Positions 42,101 through 53,834 of a DNA stretch of 64,000 bases are shown piece by piece (position 1 is the stretch's first letter; each line of letters starts with the position of its first letter). The DNA comes from Eleginops maclovinus (lineage: Eukaryota; Chordata; Actinopteri; Perciformes; Eleginopidae), in the NCBI RefSeq assembly GCF_036324505.1, contig NC_086355.1, forward strand, positions 20,326,518 through 20,390,517, in the 5' to 3' direction. The notes under the pieces are model-generated. The model did no database searches and had not been told where the DNA came from. It worked only from the letters and a program-made list of their open reading frames with translations. The translations under genes were made by a program, and so were the position numbers.

Positions 42101-42591
42101 CAAAAAGTGCTCCAACTCACCACCTTGCCAGAAGACCAGTCAAATTGGGGATTGTGCCGCTTGAGCCAGGGGTGGCCCAGAACCAGGGGAATAAGGGGAG
42201 ACAGGATGACGTGAAACTGAAGCATCTCGTGGTGATTACCAGAAACAATTAACTCCAGGGGCTTAGTACAGTGAGTAATAAGGGCCAGGTGGCGGCCATC
42301 TAAGGCATTAGCGTTTAATGGAGAGGGTAATTGTTCCAACTGAATGCCAACCTGAGACGCGAAGCCGGCGTCGATGAAGTTCTCATCCGCTCCCGAATCC
42401 ACAAGGGCCGATACCGGAAAGGGATGACCGAGGGACAGCAGAGTGGCATCCAGCAGTGAGCGTGTATAGTGAGGAACGGGGACGGAGGGGGCGTGGCTCA
42501 GCAGGGCCCCGAGTCTCACTGCCGAGCCCTGTCTTTTGGTCGTGACGGACAGGTGGAGATGAGATGCCCGGGCAGCGCACAGTACAGACAC
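39190..42591 (-). CDS. Gypsy Pol polyprotein (PR, RT, RNase H, integrase, chromodomain)
   Basis: The frame gives 1133 residues without a stop. It has protease DSG at 65-67, RT with KLDL (D319) and YLDD (381-384), RNase H with D530, E573 and D600, an integrase HHCC zinc motif (H713, H720, C750, C753) and DDE residues D783, D843 and E879. A GPF module follows at about 1013-1017 and then a chromodomain ([17 protein letters not shown], about 1072-1115), which targets chromatin. It overlaps the end of gag by 76 nt in the -1 frame and has no ATG at its start: the first codon shown is GTG at 42591. So it is probably made as Gag-Pol by -1 frameshifting. All catalytic residues are present, so the enzymes could be active. 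Confidence 0.95.
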   Translation of the reverse strand: MSVLCAARASHLHLSVTTKRQGSAVRLGALLSHAPSVPVPHYTRSLLDATLLSLGHPFPVSALVDSGADENFIDAGFASQVGIQLEQLPSPLNANALDGRHLALITHCTKPLELIVSGNHHEMLQFHVILSPLIPLVLGHPWLKRHNPQFDWSSGKVVSWSTFCHSTCLQSALFPTEGGVPLPQETPDLSLVPPIYHDLGEVFSKCRALTLPPHRPYDCAIDLLPGAPLPSSRLYNLSRPEREAMEKYIKDSLSAGLMRPSSSPVGAGFFFVDKKDKSLRPCIDFRGLNNITVKNKYALPLISSAFEPLQGATVFSKLDLRNAYHLVRIREGDEWKTAFNTPLGHFEYLVMPFGLTNAPAVFQNLVNDVLRDFLNRSVFVYLDDILIFSRNQEEHFQHVRQVLQRLLENKLYVKAEKCEFSVTSVSFLGFIIESGQVRTCPEKVSAVTDWPIPDSRKKLQQFLGFANFYRRFIRDYSRVAAPLTRLTSPARPFAWTPEAETAFSGLKRLFSSAPILIQPDPSRQFIVEVDASDTGVGAVLSQRSASDEKIHPCAFFSRRLVPAERNYDVGNRELLAVKLALEEWRHWLEGAEQPFVVWTDHKNLSYIQTAKRLNSRQARWSLFFGRFNFSLTYRPGSRNVKPDALSRQFNAMNTPASPDTILSPSCLKVAAVTWEIESLIRKAQVTEPDPGNGPPNRFFVPSSVRSQVLVWGHTSRFACHPGVGRTLSLLKRYFWWPAMDADTRAFVLACTVCARAKSSHQPPAGLLRPLPVPGRPWSHIGLDFVTGLPPSKGHTVILTVVDRFSKAVHFIALPKLPTATETAQLLVQHVVRLHGIPADLVSDRGPQFVSQVWKAFCRALGASVSLSSGYQPQTNGQAERANQDLGTALRCVAARNPSAWSDHLSWIEYAHNSMSCAATGMSPFECSLGYQPPLFPAQEDYIVPSVQHHLRRCRRTWRDARTALLRSAEQNRRIADRHRAPAPAYRVGQQVWLSSRDLPLQTGPKKLTPRFVGPFPIISVINPSAVTLKLPPAMHVHPTFHVSRLKPVSTSPLSPPDVPPPPPRLTDNHPDYTVRQLLDIRRRGRGYQYLVDWEGYGPEERSWVSRGLILDPSLIRDFHLAHPERPRPPGGVH

Positions 42592-43508
42592 ACTCCGGTC
42601 TTGATCCGATGAAGCCGCTCCGCTTGGGTAAGACGAGTGCGCCCCAGCTGCATGGGCTCCTCTTCCGTGACTGCATGCGTCACGGGGGCAGAGAGAGCAG
42701 CTCTCGGGAAGTGAGGAGAATAGGAAGCAGCGAGTGCCGGGGGTACGGAACTGCCTGTCCTCTCCCTACGCCGCTCGCGTAGACGATTATCCAGCCGGAT
42801 GGAAAGGGAGATCAGTTCATCGAGAGTGTTAGACCCCTCCCTAGTAGCCAGCTCATCCTTAATTGACTCGCTGAGAGCGGAAAGAAAAAGCCCACATAGT
42901 GACCTGTCGTTCCAGCCCGACCTGGCTGCATGGGTCCGGAACTCGACGGAGAACTCAGCTACACTGCGGGAGCTCTGACGAAGGGAAATAAGCCGCTTGG
43001 CGGCGTCCCCTCCCTCTACTGGATGATCAAAAACCTTCCTCATTTCGGCTACAAAAAGCTCAAAATTATCGTTGACTGGGGAATCACTGTCCCATAATGC
43101 TGAAGCCCACTCTAATGCGTTACCCTTAAGTGACCCCATAATGTAGGCGATCTTAGCCTTTTCAGTGGGATAGGTGAGGGGCTGCTGACTGAAAACTAGT
43201 GAACACTGGATCAAAAAGGCTCTGCACATACCCATGTCCCCAGCGTAGCGCTCAGGCGCAGGAATGAGAGGCTCACGAGCTCGTGGCAGGTGTGTCGGGA
43301 GAGTGGGGGCCGGCGGCGGTGAAGCTGACGGTGGAGGCGCTGTGGTAAGGGGGGCTAGTAAGTCCAATTGCGCACCCATCTGAGTGACTCGGGTAACGAG
43401 ATTCCTAAAGGCTTCCATAGCTTCCCGGAGGGCTTGGCTGTGCTCAGCAACCTGAGTGCCTTGGGCGGCGAGAGCTCCGCGGATGCTGTCAATGTCCGCT
43501 GGGTCCAT
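42516..43508 (-). CDS. Gypsy Gag
   Basis: A 330-residue frame starting with ATG 16 nt after the 5' LTR and reading [18 protein letters not shown] coiled-coil-like N-terminus (about 5-45) is followed by a Pro-rich linker (about 50-80), a capsid-type region (about 85-235, with FEL-type and [13 protein letters not shown] motifs as in Gypsy gags) and one CCHC zinc knuckle, [14 protein letters not shown] (CX2CX4HX4C), at about 305-318, just before the stop. It forms the particle and binds RNA. It ends inside the pol overlap. A CCAAAAG run near 42540-42534 lies in the overlap, a candidate but not canonical slip site. Confidence 0.93.
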   Translation of the reverse strand: MDPADIDSIRGALAAQGTQVAEHSQALREAMEAFRNLVTRVTQMGAQLDLLAPLTTAPPPSASPPPAPTLPTHLPRAREPLIPAPERYAGDMGMCRAFLIQCSLVFSQQPLTYPTEKAKIAYIMGSLKGNALEWASALWDSDSPVNDNFELFVAEMRKVFDHPVEGGDAAKRLISLRQSSRSVAEFSVEFRTHAARSGWNDRSLCGLFLSALSESIKDELATREGSNTLDELISLSIRLDNRLRERRRERTGSSVPPALAASYSPHFPRAALSAPVTHAVTEEEPMQLGRTRLTQAERLHRIKTGVCLYCALPGHLISTCPSRPKDRARQ

Positions 43509-43512
43509 CTTG

Positions 43513-43522
43513 GCCAGATCGT
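43513..43522 (-). promoter_or_regulatory. Self-complementary primer binding site
   Basis: The leader between 5' LTR and gag is only 16 nt (43524-43509), so a normal 18-nt tRNA site does not fit. It starts two bases after the LTR end with ACGATCTGGC. The exact complement, GCCAGATCGT, occurs on the same strand in the LTR at 43815-43806. A 10-bp match at just the place where a Tf1-type element would fold its mRNA 5' end back supports self-priming. A tRNA primer cannot be excluded from sequence alone. Confidence 0.65.
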
Positions 43523-43524
43523 TC

Positions 43525-43976
43525 TGTTATGGTAACGATTCTGAACCCAAGAGCAGACAAGAGACGGTGTTGAATTGATGCAAGGGGGTTTATTGAGTGA
43601 GGTGGAGGAGCAGGTAGAGGACGCGGAAGCCGGGGGGAGGGTGAGGCAGGCGAGCTGGAGTGCGTGATCCGGATAACTGCAGGCAGAGGGAAACAGAGTT
43701 AGGTTGTGGTCAAAGGCAACAAGAGACGAGAGTTCGGTAGCGAGGTAACAAGGTAACAAGGTAAACTGGAGCCAGGCACGTATCATTACCACTGTAGAGC
43801 GAAGTACGATCTGGCACCGACAGCAGGGAATCCAAGGGTTTATGAAGGGGAGTTGATTGGAGATGACGACCAGGTGAGCATGATTGCAGATGACGGCCAG
43901 GTGTGAAGTGAGACAGACAGGGGGAGTGGCAAACCCAGGAGGAGGAAAAACACAGCAGACTGCTGTGACCACAACA
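43525..43976 (-). repeat. 5' LTR of the Gypsy element with predicted promoter
   Basis: 452 bp, reading the same as the 3' LTR. On the minus strand CATAAA at 43844-43839 lies 29 nt upstream of position 43815, where the segment complementary to the primer site begins, as a TATA box would. AATAAA at 43594-43589 is the polyadenylation signal. Hence U3 is about 43976-43816 and R starts at 43815. The TSS is inferred from the complementarity and spacing. Confidence 0.9.
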
Positions 43977-44002
43977 GTCTAGCTACGCCAGCGGATACGC
44001 GC

Positions 44003-44684
44003 TGTAAAACGACGCTGACTTTAGCATCCAATTCAGAGCTTCCGATTCGGCAGTTAAGGGGAAAGTTAAGGGATATTTAATTTACAGCACTGAGCGACCA
44101 ATCCTCCGTTTTTTTAACCTCTTATATCGCTGCATAGCCGATTTATTTGGACTAGATTATCCCAGAGAGTCTAAACATTCTTTATAACACAGTTTTGGAT
44201 TTGTGAAACCTTTATGCTTTTTGTGTAAATGCAAAAAAGGGAGATTTCACTGCTTTTTTTCCGCATCTAGACCACCTTAGACCTGGTCCCAAATAGAATA
44301 AAGCTTTCACAGATCCAAAACTGTGTTCTAAAGAATGTTGAGACTCTCTGGGATAATCTAGTCCAGATTTGACGAGTTTAGGTATAGTGGTTTTAGATAA
44401 GGACCAGGTCTAATGTGGTCTAGATGCGAACAAAGCAGTGGAATTTCCCTTTTTTGCATTTTCACAAATAGAATAAAGGTTTCACAAATCCAAAACTGTG
44501 TTATAAAGAATGTTTAGACTCTCTGGGATAATCTAGTCCAAATAAATCGGCTATGCAGCGATTTAAGAGGTTCGAAGAATGGAGGATTGGTCGCGCAGCG
44601 CTGTAAATTAAATATCCCTTAACTTTCCCCTTAACTGCCTAATCGGACCTCTGAATCGGATGCTAACTTCAGCATCGTCGCTGT
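44003..44684. repeat. Large hairpin (foldback) with about 280-bp arms
   Basis: The left arm 44010-44289 and right arm 44400-44684 are near-perfect inverted copies with scattered differences: for example CAGTTAAGGGGAAAGTTAAGG on the left and its complement on the right, and GCATCTAGACCACCTTAGACC against GGTCTAATGTGGTCTAGATGC. The loop, about 110 bp (44290-44399), holds a third copy of an internal unit: TAATCTAGTCC...TCTGGGA and the text up to 'caaatagaataaag'. It occurs inverted at 44149-44225 and direct at 44290-44364 and 44465-44539. There is no coding capacity. It resembles foldback-type or long-TIR MITEs. Flanking target repeats were not identified, partly because the Gypsy lies about 30 bp to the left. 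Confidence 0.85.
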
Positions 44685-45121
44685 AAGGGCAGTACAATAG
44701 TGCTTTGCTTGAGTTTTTACAGTGTAGTGTTGTCTTCAATCGCACACAGCTGCTGTGCCCTCACTGGAAGTGATGATCTGCGCTGTTAGCTGGCTTACTA
44801 GCAATGATTGTTACATTACCAAATCAATACAAACTGCTCAATCAACCTAATACAACTAAGGGTGGCTCCTTTTCGGTACCATTGTACCAATGCCAGTAGG
44901 TACAAAAAAAACACACTTTTATTTGTAATGTTGTGTTTAACGTCCATCACATCCCAAGATATCAATCATTAAGTTTGAAAGATGTTTAGCATTCCACACC
45001 ACTTTTTGTTCGTTATGAGTGTACCATCCGGGTAATCCTAGTGCATGCCACCATACTTGGCATTTGGACATACCCTCAAAACAGTAGGGTTAAGTACGGA
45101 AGTATCGATTGTGAAAAACAG

Positions 45122-48100
45122 CCATTAGTGTTTTCTGTGTACTTAACTGAATAGTTTAAAAAAGGCTTCCTTTCTTTGTTGTCTTTTCACAATCTGAAGC
45201 AACATGCCCACCAAAGAAAGACTATCCACACTGTAGAAGCTTTTAATGTTGCTCTGTGGCCCTGCAGTATCCTGGGAGTCTCAAGAGATGCAGGCTAATA
45301 CTGAATCACTGTGTCTACTCAGCGGGGAGCTAGGAAGAGTCAAAATCCCTAGGGTTGGTATATCAGGCCAGCAGTCAAGCAGTACACAGTGGCTGCTGAG
45401 TGCTAGTCTGCTTAGTTGTGTGTGAAATATTGTTACCAGTGCAGTATGTTAACGATACTTCACCACTCAAATCAATCTATGAATGACAACCGTTCATCAT
45501 TATTTGTCATGTAATGCAAATTTACTAGTGCTGTAGTATGAGTAAAACAAAAAGTATTTTCAAACTTGGTTTTAAAATTTTGATCGATTACCAAATAATG
45601 CTCCCAAACCCCAACCCTAACCCTGACATGTACAATACAATAACAATATGTGTGTGTCTGCCACTAGAGGTTTATCAATCAAAACGGAAACAAAAGACAC
45701 AGTTTTGTATCATTGTGAAGTCACGTGGGATTATGGGAGTTTTGTCATTGCAGTTATCCTCATCAGGCAGGACTCCCCCCTGTTGAACTGGAAAAAAGCA
45801 ACACTAACTATCTTTTTGATCACAGGTCACTTCACCAATAGACATTAAGCCAGCAGTTGCAAATTCAAAGATGAGACTAAATGAATGTTCTGACCCACCC
45901 ACACTGGTTTTCTTTTACTGTTTGTTGCTCCTGTTAGGTCAGAACAATAGGCCTCTCTTCAACAGATACTGTCTGACCCATCATTACAATAAAGGCATAT
46001 GTGTTACCAATACAAGAAGCTGTATTTTTTGTTTAGGGTAGGAAATGACAATGTGCCAACATGTGTACAAACACTTAAAAATCCCACAAGGTCGAGACCA
46101 AAAACCCACACAATAAAACACAGTGCACTCACATTTATCCCATCATAGTAGACCTTAAAAATAGCATTAACAACTTAAAAACAATACTTTAGTTGAAAAT
46201 TACCACAGCATTTTGTGGTTTTCATGTCATACACACAGATCCCTGCACACACATTAGGTTGTCCCCCTTGCAATAGGGATATTATTTCTAATGATGACTA
46301 AATAAATATGTCTTCTGAACATTTTCCATGAACAAAGTTACATTACATAGGAAATAGCTTGGTTCAGCAATCAACAGATGGCTTAATATAGCTCCAACTA
46401 ACTCCAGTCTGACTGGAGGTCTAATCAGCAGACTAATGAGAAAAGCGGTGGGGGTTTGCCTTAACGATGCAAATATCGATATGCCGATTAATGTTACGGA
46501 AAAAAAAAGCCTGTCCTTTTTTCTAGGTAGACTCATAGCTACAGTTTTGTAGTATTTGCAGTGGTGAGGGATGCTGAACCTTTTAAAAAATGTACATAGG
46601 CTAAGCACTTACAAACGTTAGCCAGATTAAAAGACCTAGGACTAACTTTAACCATAAGCCTGATTAACCTGTTGCTGCTTAACTCATGGACAATATTTTT
46701 TCACAATTTCCTCAAATTGTTAGAAGTGAAAGTAGCAATTTATCAATATTATGGTCTTAAAATGAGCCGAGTATCCGTTGGGTAAGTCATTGGTTGGCGG
46801 AATAATATTGGTCGACCAAATTTTGGTCACCAATGTTACTTTTTTAAGGAGAAAAAGGGGCTTCTTATTGCATTATTTCTGGGGGTGAGAGGGTCATGGG
46901 GCATGTATATGTGTAAAGGGAAGGACTTTATTTCTTTAATTAGATTTTACTTTTTTTTTTTACTGTTATTCAACAAATAACTCCATGTGGTAAGATACGT
47001 TTATTTATATAGCACATTTTCAGACAGGTTCTGGGTTCTATTAATAAGCCCGCCCCTGATGATCTCAGAGCTCTGGGTGGGTACGGTTAATCTGTTTATT
47101 AAACATTTTAATTAGTTTGGTCTTATATGGTGAAATATGTTAGTGCCTTTTCTTTTATTTTCGATTTACATGTGAGTATGTGCAAATGTGTGTTTAGGCT
47201 TGGACTTGTGAGCAGCAATATTATTGCCCACACACTGAATTCCAAAGAGTAAAATAAGAATGAAAATCATACCAGAGAATGATCTGCTTGATATGCTTAT
47301 GAGTGATGCTTTTGATATCACACCTTTTTGGAGTGTGGAGAGTTTGGTAATAAAAGAAAGTCATTTCTGAAGGAAAGTTCCAGTTTGCATGCTGTTTGTG
47401 CATAGTAAAATTATCTGAGCTATTTCCGTCATCTGACAGAATAAAAAACTCTCTCACCCACTTTAGTCTCTGGCTCCACTATTCCCTCTCTGAAACTCAA
47501 TGAAGCATGCCAAGTCAGTGTCTCTTTGCATTGAGGGCTGGCACCGTTGGAGTTCACAGCTGCCAAGCTCTTCACTCGGGGCTTCAGAAGCTCTTCCTTT
47601 GACCTGTTCCCTTTTAACCCAAGGCTCCATGTCCAGCCAGAGATCCCCCCTCATTTTGCTCAAGTCATGCTAGGTCCCTATGGTTTTGTTCAGAGCAAAG
47701 ATAACAAGATTTGCTATTCACATAGAGGCAGCTCTGTTCCTTGTCCAATTTAATATTTAATCAATGCTCTAAATGGCGCATGGAACATCCAATTCTGATG
47801 CTGTCATGCTATTTTAAAGAAAAGAGAAATTCAGAGTATGTTTAATTTAAGCTAATTGAATTTAAGATTTAGGTTTCCTTTTACTTCAACATCTTTCCTT
47901 TTATTTTCTCAATGACACATCTAAGGTGCAGTGCAAATTCACTACAACATCTCAAGCATGGCCATTAGGAGAAATGCGCTGCAGTTTAAAAAACAATCCA
48001 AATATAAAAAAAACAAATAAGCCAAAACACATGCAAATAAAGAAACGACTACACCAACTTCATAAAACACAACACATGTGCATGGTTCAACTTAATTATT

Positions 48101-49119
48101 TTTAAAATATGTAGGTAAGCTACGTGAGCTAGCTAGCTCACAGCAGAACTACATTTTTAGTGATGCTTCTTCAGTTGCTTGTGTTTTGGCAGTTTTGTGT
48201 TTTTCTTTTTATTTGAATAGTTTTTGAAGCCCTTGGACTGAAAGTGTGTTGGGCAGTTAGCGTATTTGCACCTGTCAGCCACCGTAGAAATTTAGGAAAG
48301 AAAGTGTAGATTGGTTGCCACGGAGATCCCACAAACTGTTATGAGTGAGGCAATTTTTTCTCAAGTCTTAGTTGAATGAAGAAAAAAACGACTATCGTGG
48401 CAGTAGCTTGGCTGTTAAAAGACTGTGGGGTTGTGCAGGATGTCCCATGGCACAGCATAATTAATTGTGATAAATAAATAATGATACTCAATCAAATTCT
48501 AAAAATGCCACTGCCTGGTTTCCCTTCTCTCAGATGAGAGACAACATTTTTCAGTCTCCCAACCACATCTTAAAAGGGCTGTCTCACGGTGCTGGCAGCA
48601 TTTAAGAGCCATTATTTACACATTCGGCACATGTGCCAAGGTCGTCAGACGTGGTAATGAGGCTTTAGCATCCAATGACTCCCTTCAACACTGCTCTATT
48701 AGTTATGTAAAACAGGCAGGTTATTGTTGTACTGAAAGGCTTGTGTTAACTTTGGGAAATTGAAATTGTTCTTGCATGTTGACTAAAAAAAGAAATTGGA
48801 TAGAAGTCATTCCCTGTTCTCTCTGCATTTCAAGTTAACTTAAGTGATTATGTGAATGCAAAATATGTAATTGATATTTGGCATCTGCTCTCACCACAAA
48901 GGTACACCGACCTCAGCACAGCAGGGATTGGGGAATGACATTAATAACTTCTCCCAAGGAGACCTTAGAACTTGCAGGTGGATGCTGGGGTTTTTTAAAT
49001 ACACTTTCAGCATTGCAACAGTTGCAGACTAAAAAACAACATCACAATGTTATCTATCTTTCAATGTTGATGTTCCTCAGATGGTCCCATTTCCAGAGTT
49101 TGGACGTCCCCATGCTCTG
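45122..49119. other. Sequence without recognised gene
   Basis: AT-rich complex sequence. At 45606-45629 there is CCCAACCCTAACCCTGAC, a short telomere-like stretch. At 46996-47030 'tttatttatatagcacatttt' resembles a common fish LINE 3' end. Nothing else is recognised. Confidence 0.45.
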
Positions 49120-49484
49120 TGTTATGGAAAGCGGAGCAGGGTTGACCTCAATGCAGAAAACTAAAAAACTTCACACAAAGTACTTTTAATTACAGGTAAA
49201 CCCGGGAGGGCCGGACAAAGCAAAGCAGAGAAGAACAGAACTTTCAAAAGAACAACATAAAAGCAGTGACTTACTAAAGAACAGGATTTAAATAATATCA
49301 GGACTCATCACATAGACAAGCCTGGAGAGGGCAAGCAAAAAGAAAAGGACAGCAGGTGAAAATAATCAGAGTGTGGCAGATAATCAGGTGGGAAAGCACA
49401 AAGACAGGAAGTCAAATGGACATTTGACTTCAGGGCGTAAAATTTCTTTCAAAATAAAACAGGAAACAAAGTCTGATCATGACA
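49120..49484 (-). mobile_element. Probable solo LTR of a Gypsy element
   Basis: 365 bp starting TGTTATGG on the plus strand and ending TCATGACA, so TG...CA. The flanks are CTCTG (49115-49119) and CACTG (49485-49489), a 5-bp duplication with one mismatch. On the minus strand it starts TGTCATGATCAGAC and has a TATTTAAAT TATA-like motif near 49290. The eight plus-strand terminal bases are the same as those of the LTR of the full element at 38727. No internal or second LTR sequence is next to it, so recombination to a solo LTR is likely. An alternative is a MITE. Confidence 0.6.
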
Positions 49485-52400
49485 CACTGAGTCATAATGT
49501 TGAAACAACATTGACACTACAATAAAGATGTGTTGTCTTTTGTACTTCAAACGTTCCATCAAAACACGTAGAAAGCTGTTTCCCAGTTGTAGTTGGCATT
49601 TGGGGCATTCGTGTACATTTTCTCAGGGGGAAACACATTTTTTAAACCATTTTTATACCACAGTTGGACCAAATTTCAGAAATGAAACCCAAAGGATTTG
49701 TATATTCAACCTGCATTTCGGATCCCGTCCAAAATATAGTTCTTATTTCTTTCTTTTCCCAGGCCTTACCATTTCACCATTTTTATGGAAGGTACGGCGA
49801 GTAACTTTTACGTAACGCTGACAGACAAACAAACCAGACACAGTCAGGGAGTACATTCTAGGCCTGCTGTTATTAAACTGTGTCATGAGACCAAATATAT
49901 TGATGGTAATTTAGCACTTTGTCATTACCAATTTTATTGGCTTGATTTGTCAAACAGACGGACAAAAGAAGCCTATAAAATAACCTCCTTGGTAATTGTG
50001 GGACAATGTAGGAGAGTAGGAGGATAGGCTTGCAGTAAATGCTAGCAAGGTTACGTTTGTGGTCCTTTTTTGTATCCCTGCAAACACATTTATGGGGAGT
50101 GGGGGACTGCAGATGTGAGTTCATCCATTCAGTTTGAGTAACTCTTAGGTCCTATTTGTGTGTAGAATATTTCTGACAGTGCCTGAGACAGGTCTTTAAG
50201 TTGATCTGAATAATGTTTCATGCCCAGCTGTGCGCCTGGAATTCTGATGCTCTACTCAGCCATTTAAGGATTAAATTGTCTCTGCTATAGCACACCTGCA
50301 AACACACATTGTGCGCTGCATATCTGGAGGTTAGCAATTGAGACAGGACATGAATTTGTGATGCAATGCAAGGTCATGAAGGCTGGAAGCTAAAAGAGCA
50401 TTTCCTGCACGGAAGCAGCCATCACAGACACAGATTGCCTGTAGTGAGTTCTGTACTACTTGTTTTATCAAATATATGAGAGTTGATTCAAGATCTCTTT
50501 TGGGAGAAGAGACCTGCCGCAGGCCTCTGTAGACTGAGTGCTGAGATTAGAGATTGGGAGGGTGTAGAACCAGATAGAAGCATTTCTGCCTGAGTGACTT
50601 TACTATTGGGAGCTATAAGGGAGGAGTGCATGATTAGGGCTGACTTTATCTTAAACATACAGTGGCATCAATAGGAAAGAAGAAACTTAAGGAGAAGTGA
50701 GTCTTGTTATCGTTGCACAAGATAGTACAGAGTTGAGTTGAAGTTCAACTGACTGTAGATAGAGTTCACAGTCATCAAAAAGCTTGACGTAAACAGCCTG
50801 TACTTTACTGAACTTCCATGGGATGCAATTACATTTACTGAGAAAACCGGTTGATACCAGTTCATAAACAGCAAGTATGCTGAATCCAGCTCTATTTCAT
50901 AAACGGAAAACATCCATGGAAGAGAAGAGAAAAAGCATTCCGCCCAGACAGGCAGTACGGAGAGAAAAACAGATTTAACAGCAAGTTTTGGAGCTTCGGG
51001 AATTACTGTAGTATTAAGAGACATTAAAATTAAGACTATTACATAAAGAATGATTGAAAAAGCTCCATGATATGACATTATCCGAATCAACAAAAACAGG
51101 TGTTTTGATGCCATGAATGTTTGGGATTGTGCTGAAGGCTCTCTTTATCATTAAATATGTATTTTTAAATGGCAAATGAGTCCAATTTAGAGCAAAGATA
51201 TATTACACTGTCAGCCTTGAACATTTGCATTAAAGAAGACAATGATGATTCAACTACTGTACAGATTCAACATTGTGTCCATCTATAATGTGATTGATTG
51301 TGCATGCAATACCTCGTCTTCTGTAATCAAAGGAGAGCCACATGTTTATCTTCATTTTGCCTTGTAATTGCTTGGTCTGTTTGCCAATGGTTTTGGCACG
51401 CCACTCTGACACTCTGCTTGTTATACCACTATTAATCTCATATCAATGAGATGTGATTATTGTTGGTACTGGATAAGACTGATGTGTGCACCATACTCAA
51501 TCATCAGATGATGTTAGTTAATTCCACTTTGTTGAGAAAATAAAGGCCAAGAGTTTGGGCATTGTTTCCGTGATAACCGTGCTCTCAGCAGTATAGAAAC
51601 ATGTTCTATACATGGCGTTTGCAACTGTGGAAAAGCACAGACATAAATTAATGTCCCACCCCCTGCTGAACTTGGTGAATTCTTGGTCATGTAGCGATTC
51701 ATAACCCCACCTTCTCCCTAGATTCAGAATTTCCAAGTCTGTTTTCCAAAGGGAGAAGTTATTATCCCCCCTCCTTGCTGAGCTAAGCTTGTTTTTTCCA
51801 TGAGAGGAGTAAAAATGTCAGAACTGAATATGAACTTTCTATATATCAACGGTAATCAATTACGCTAAGTAACTACTTGTTCGGATATCTCCACGTCAGT
51901 AGCACTCACATACACGGAACGTTCCAGTTTTATAATTTTATGTCACGATAGTAAAGGATTTTCAAAATGCCCCCTATAATATCCTTTGACTCTAACGCCA
52001 ACACAATAAAACAAGAATTTGGAACTTGTTTTTGACACAAATGCACATTCTTAGTAAGTGAATGGCTCATTTGTATTTTGAGCATTTCAGAACATTTGTA
52101 ATATCAAAAGAAATGGTCATTATGTAGCAACTGGTAAAGTTTCATGTTTGTGTGTATAAGTGAAGTTATAATGAAACACCTCAATGGTTCTTAGAGGCAT
52201 ATTCCTGCACCACAATGTATCTAGGTCAACATAGTTGTAATGTATTCAGCTGTAAACTTTTTGATTAGATTGCAAACTATCCCTAATTGTCTAAACAAAA
52301 AAATAATAGCCATGTATGGAAGCATTACTTTCGGTATACCATCTCCTTTACGCTTAGTCAGTCCATACATCCAACCATCTATCCGTCCCGACAAAACTCA

Positions 52401-53675
52401 TTGAAATCATTATTAGCAGAATCTTATATTGAGGCTACTTTGATTTTTTTGCCCGTGGCGATACTGGCCTGCTAGGGTAGAGAAAGAGACGATGTAACTT
52501 GTCAACAGTGAACAGTTGATGGCCATTAAAAACAGGGATCCCTATGCCGGTCAGATTTCTCTTCACCTTTACCTCAGTGTGGTGACGGTATTTATTAAAA
52601 CTTGTGCGGAGGTTCCTGGAGTAGCAGACTTAGTTATGGACAGCTAGGACAGGTTTTCCCGCATGGATTTCCCCCTCATTACTCAGTCAGGCCTTTCCCT
52701 TAGATGGATTTCTCGACACTGCCTGTCCCTCTGTCACTGTTGCTTATCTTTTCTGATGTTTCATTTCTTTCTTAATGGCAGGTACAGGCAGGGCCACCAC
52801 TGGGCTTTGCTCACTACAAAACAGATATGATTTTTAATGTGCCGTTATGAATGCAAGTAAATTGTGAACAAACGATTATCACATTTTGAGTAAGACATTA
52901 AAACATCATAAAAAGGTTCATTATGGAGTCAAAAATGTTGATTGAATTGATGGCGCATTATGTTGCTTTTGTCCTTAGAGCCATCTGGTGGTGTTTAAAT
53001 TACTTATTAAACAAAATTCACCCCTGTTATTCATCTCCACAACCTAGAATTGCTTACCCTGGAAAACAATAATCCACAAGCTTGTCTTTTATTTGCTCTT
53101 GGAGATGTGTCTGACCCCCACTATGCTTAGGACAAATTTGCAGCAGCTTAAGTCAATCATAGAAGCTATCTTATGGGACGCAGTTGAGACAAAGACAGTA
53201 AGAAGGGGTGCCATTGAAGAGTTTTCCGAGAATGACTAAGAAAGCTGTAGCTGATGTGGATATTTCTGTTTAAGGCACTGTAACGTCTTCATTACACGGC
53301 CTAGTTAAATACTCAGCTCTGATTTGTCGATACCAGAGGTTGTTAATGTTTTGCTAACAAACCGCTGCTAAGGAAATGCTCTGATCAAGTGACTACAGTA
53401 AGTCCAGAAATGTTATATCAACTGGTTCTTCCAAGAGAAAACACCTTGTAATATTTTTTGAACATTAATTGTTATATGGAGAGCAGGGAACTTTGGATTA
53501 ATTATGGCTAAACTATCCCCAGTAAAGAATAGAAACAGAGTGCAAGGAAAGGGAACACTGTTCGGGCTCTGAGAGTGTATAAAGACTGGTTAATGGAAAA
53601 TAAAATGTGAACAGACTTGGACAGTCACAGAAAACCTCGATCAGTGCTGCCATCATTTTAAGTTCAGTACGTTGT
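49485..53675. other. Sequence without recognised gene
   Basis: AT-rich complex sequence. No coding motif or known repeat was identified. Confidence 0.45.
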
Positions 53676-53834
53676 GATGGATGGATGGATGGATGGATGG
53701 ATGGATGGATGGAGATGGATGGATGGAGATGGATGGATGGGTGGATGGGTGGGTGGATGGGTGGATGGATGGATGGATGGATGGAGATGGATGGATGGAT
53801 GGATGGAGATGGATGGATGGGTGGATGGGTGGGT
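53676..53834. repeat. ATGG tandem repeat
   Basis: Tetranucleotide GATG/ATGG units with GGAG and GGGT variants fill the segment. The open frames that cross it ([12 protein letters not shown]) are artefacts. Confidence 0.95.

Larger units (their letters stand above)
38727..43976 (-). mobile_element. Full-length Ty3/Gypsy chromodomain retrotransposon
   Basis: A 5250-bp element on the minus strand has two 452-bp LTRs that look identical throughout. Flanking GTCTAG repeats (38721-38726 and 43977-43982) are the target duplication. The order is 5' LTR (43976-43525), a 16-nt leader, gag (43508-42516), pol in the -1 frame (42591-39190), polypurine tract, 3' LTR (39178-38727). Pol has the PR-RT-RNase H-IN order of Ty3/Gypsy and ends in a chromodomain, which places it among chromoviruses, with the fish Tf1/sushi group the best fit. 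No stop codon or frameshift damages gag or pol. Identical LTRs and intact frames indicate recent insertion. No env-like gene exists. Confidence 0.95.
38116..45121. repeat. Possible older TIR element bracketing the Gypsy and the hairpin
   Basis: The left sequence CTGTGTCTCAATTCGGATA (38116 onward) and the right end read on the other strand (CTGTTTTTCACAATCGATAC, from 45121) agree at roughly 70 percent over about 25 bases with small gaps. The right arm (about 44740-45121) resembles a fish MITE I recall, with TGGAAGTGATGATCTG and CCAGTAGGTACAAAA segments. If right, the Gypsy element and hairpin landed inside an older non-autonomous transposon. No target duplication was found. Tentative. Confidence 0.3.
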
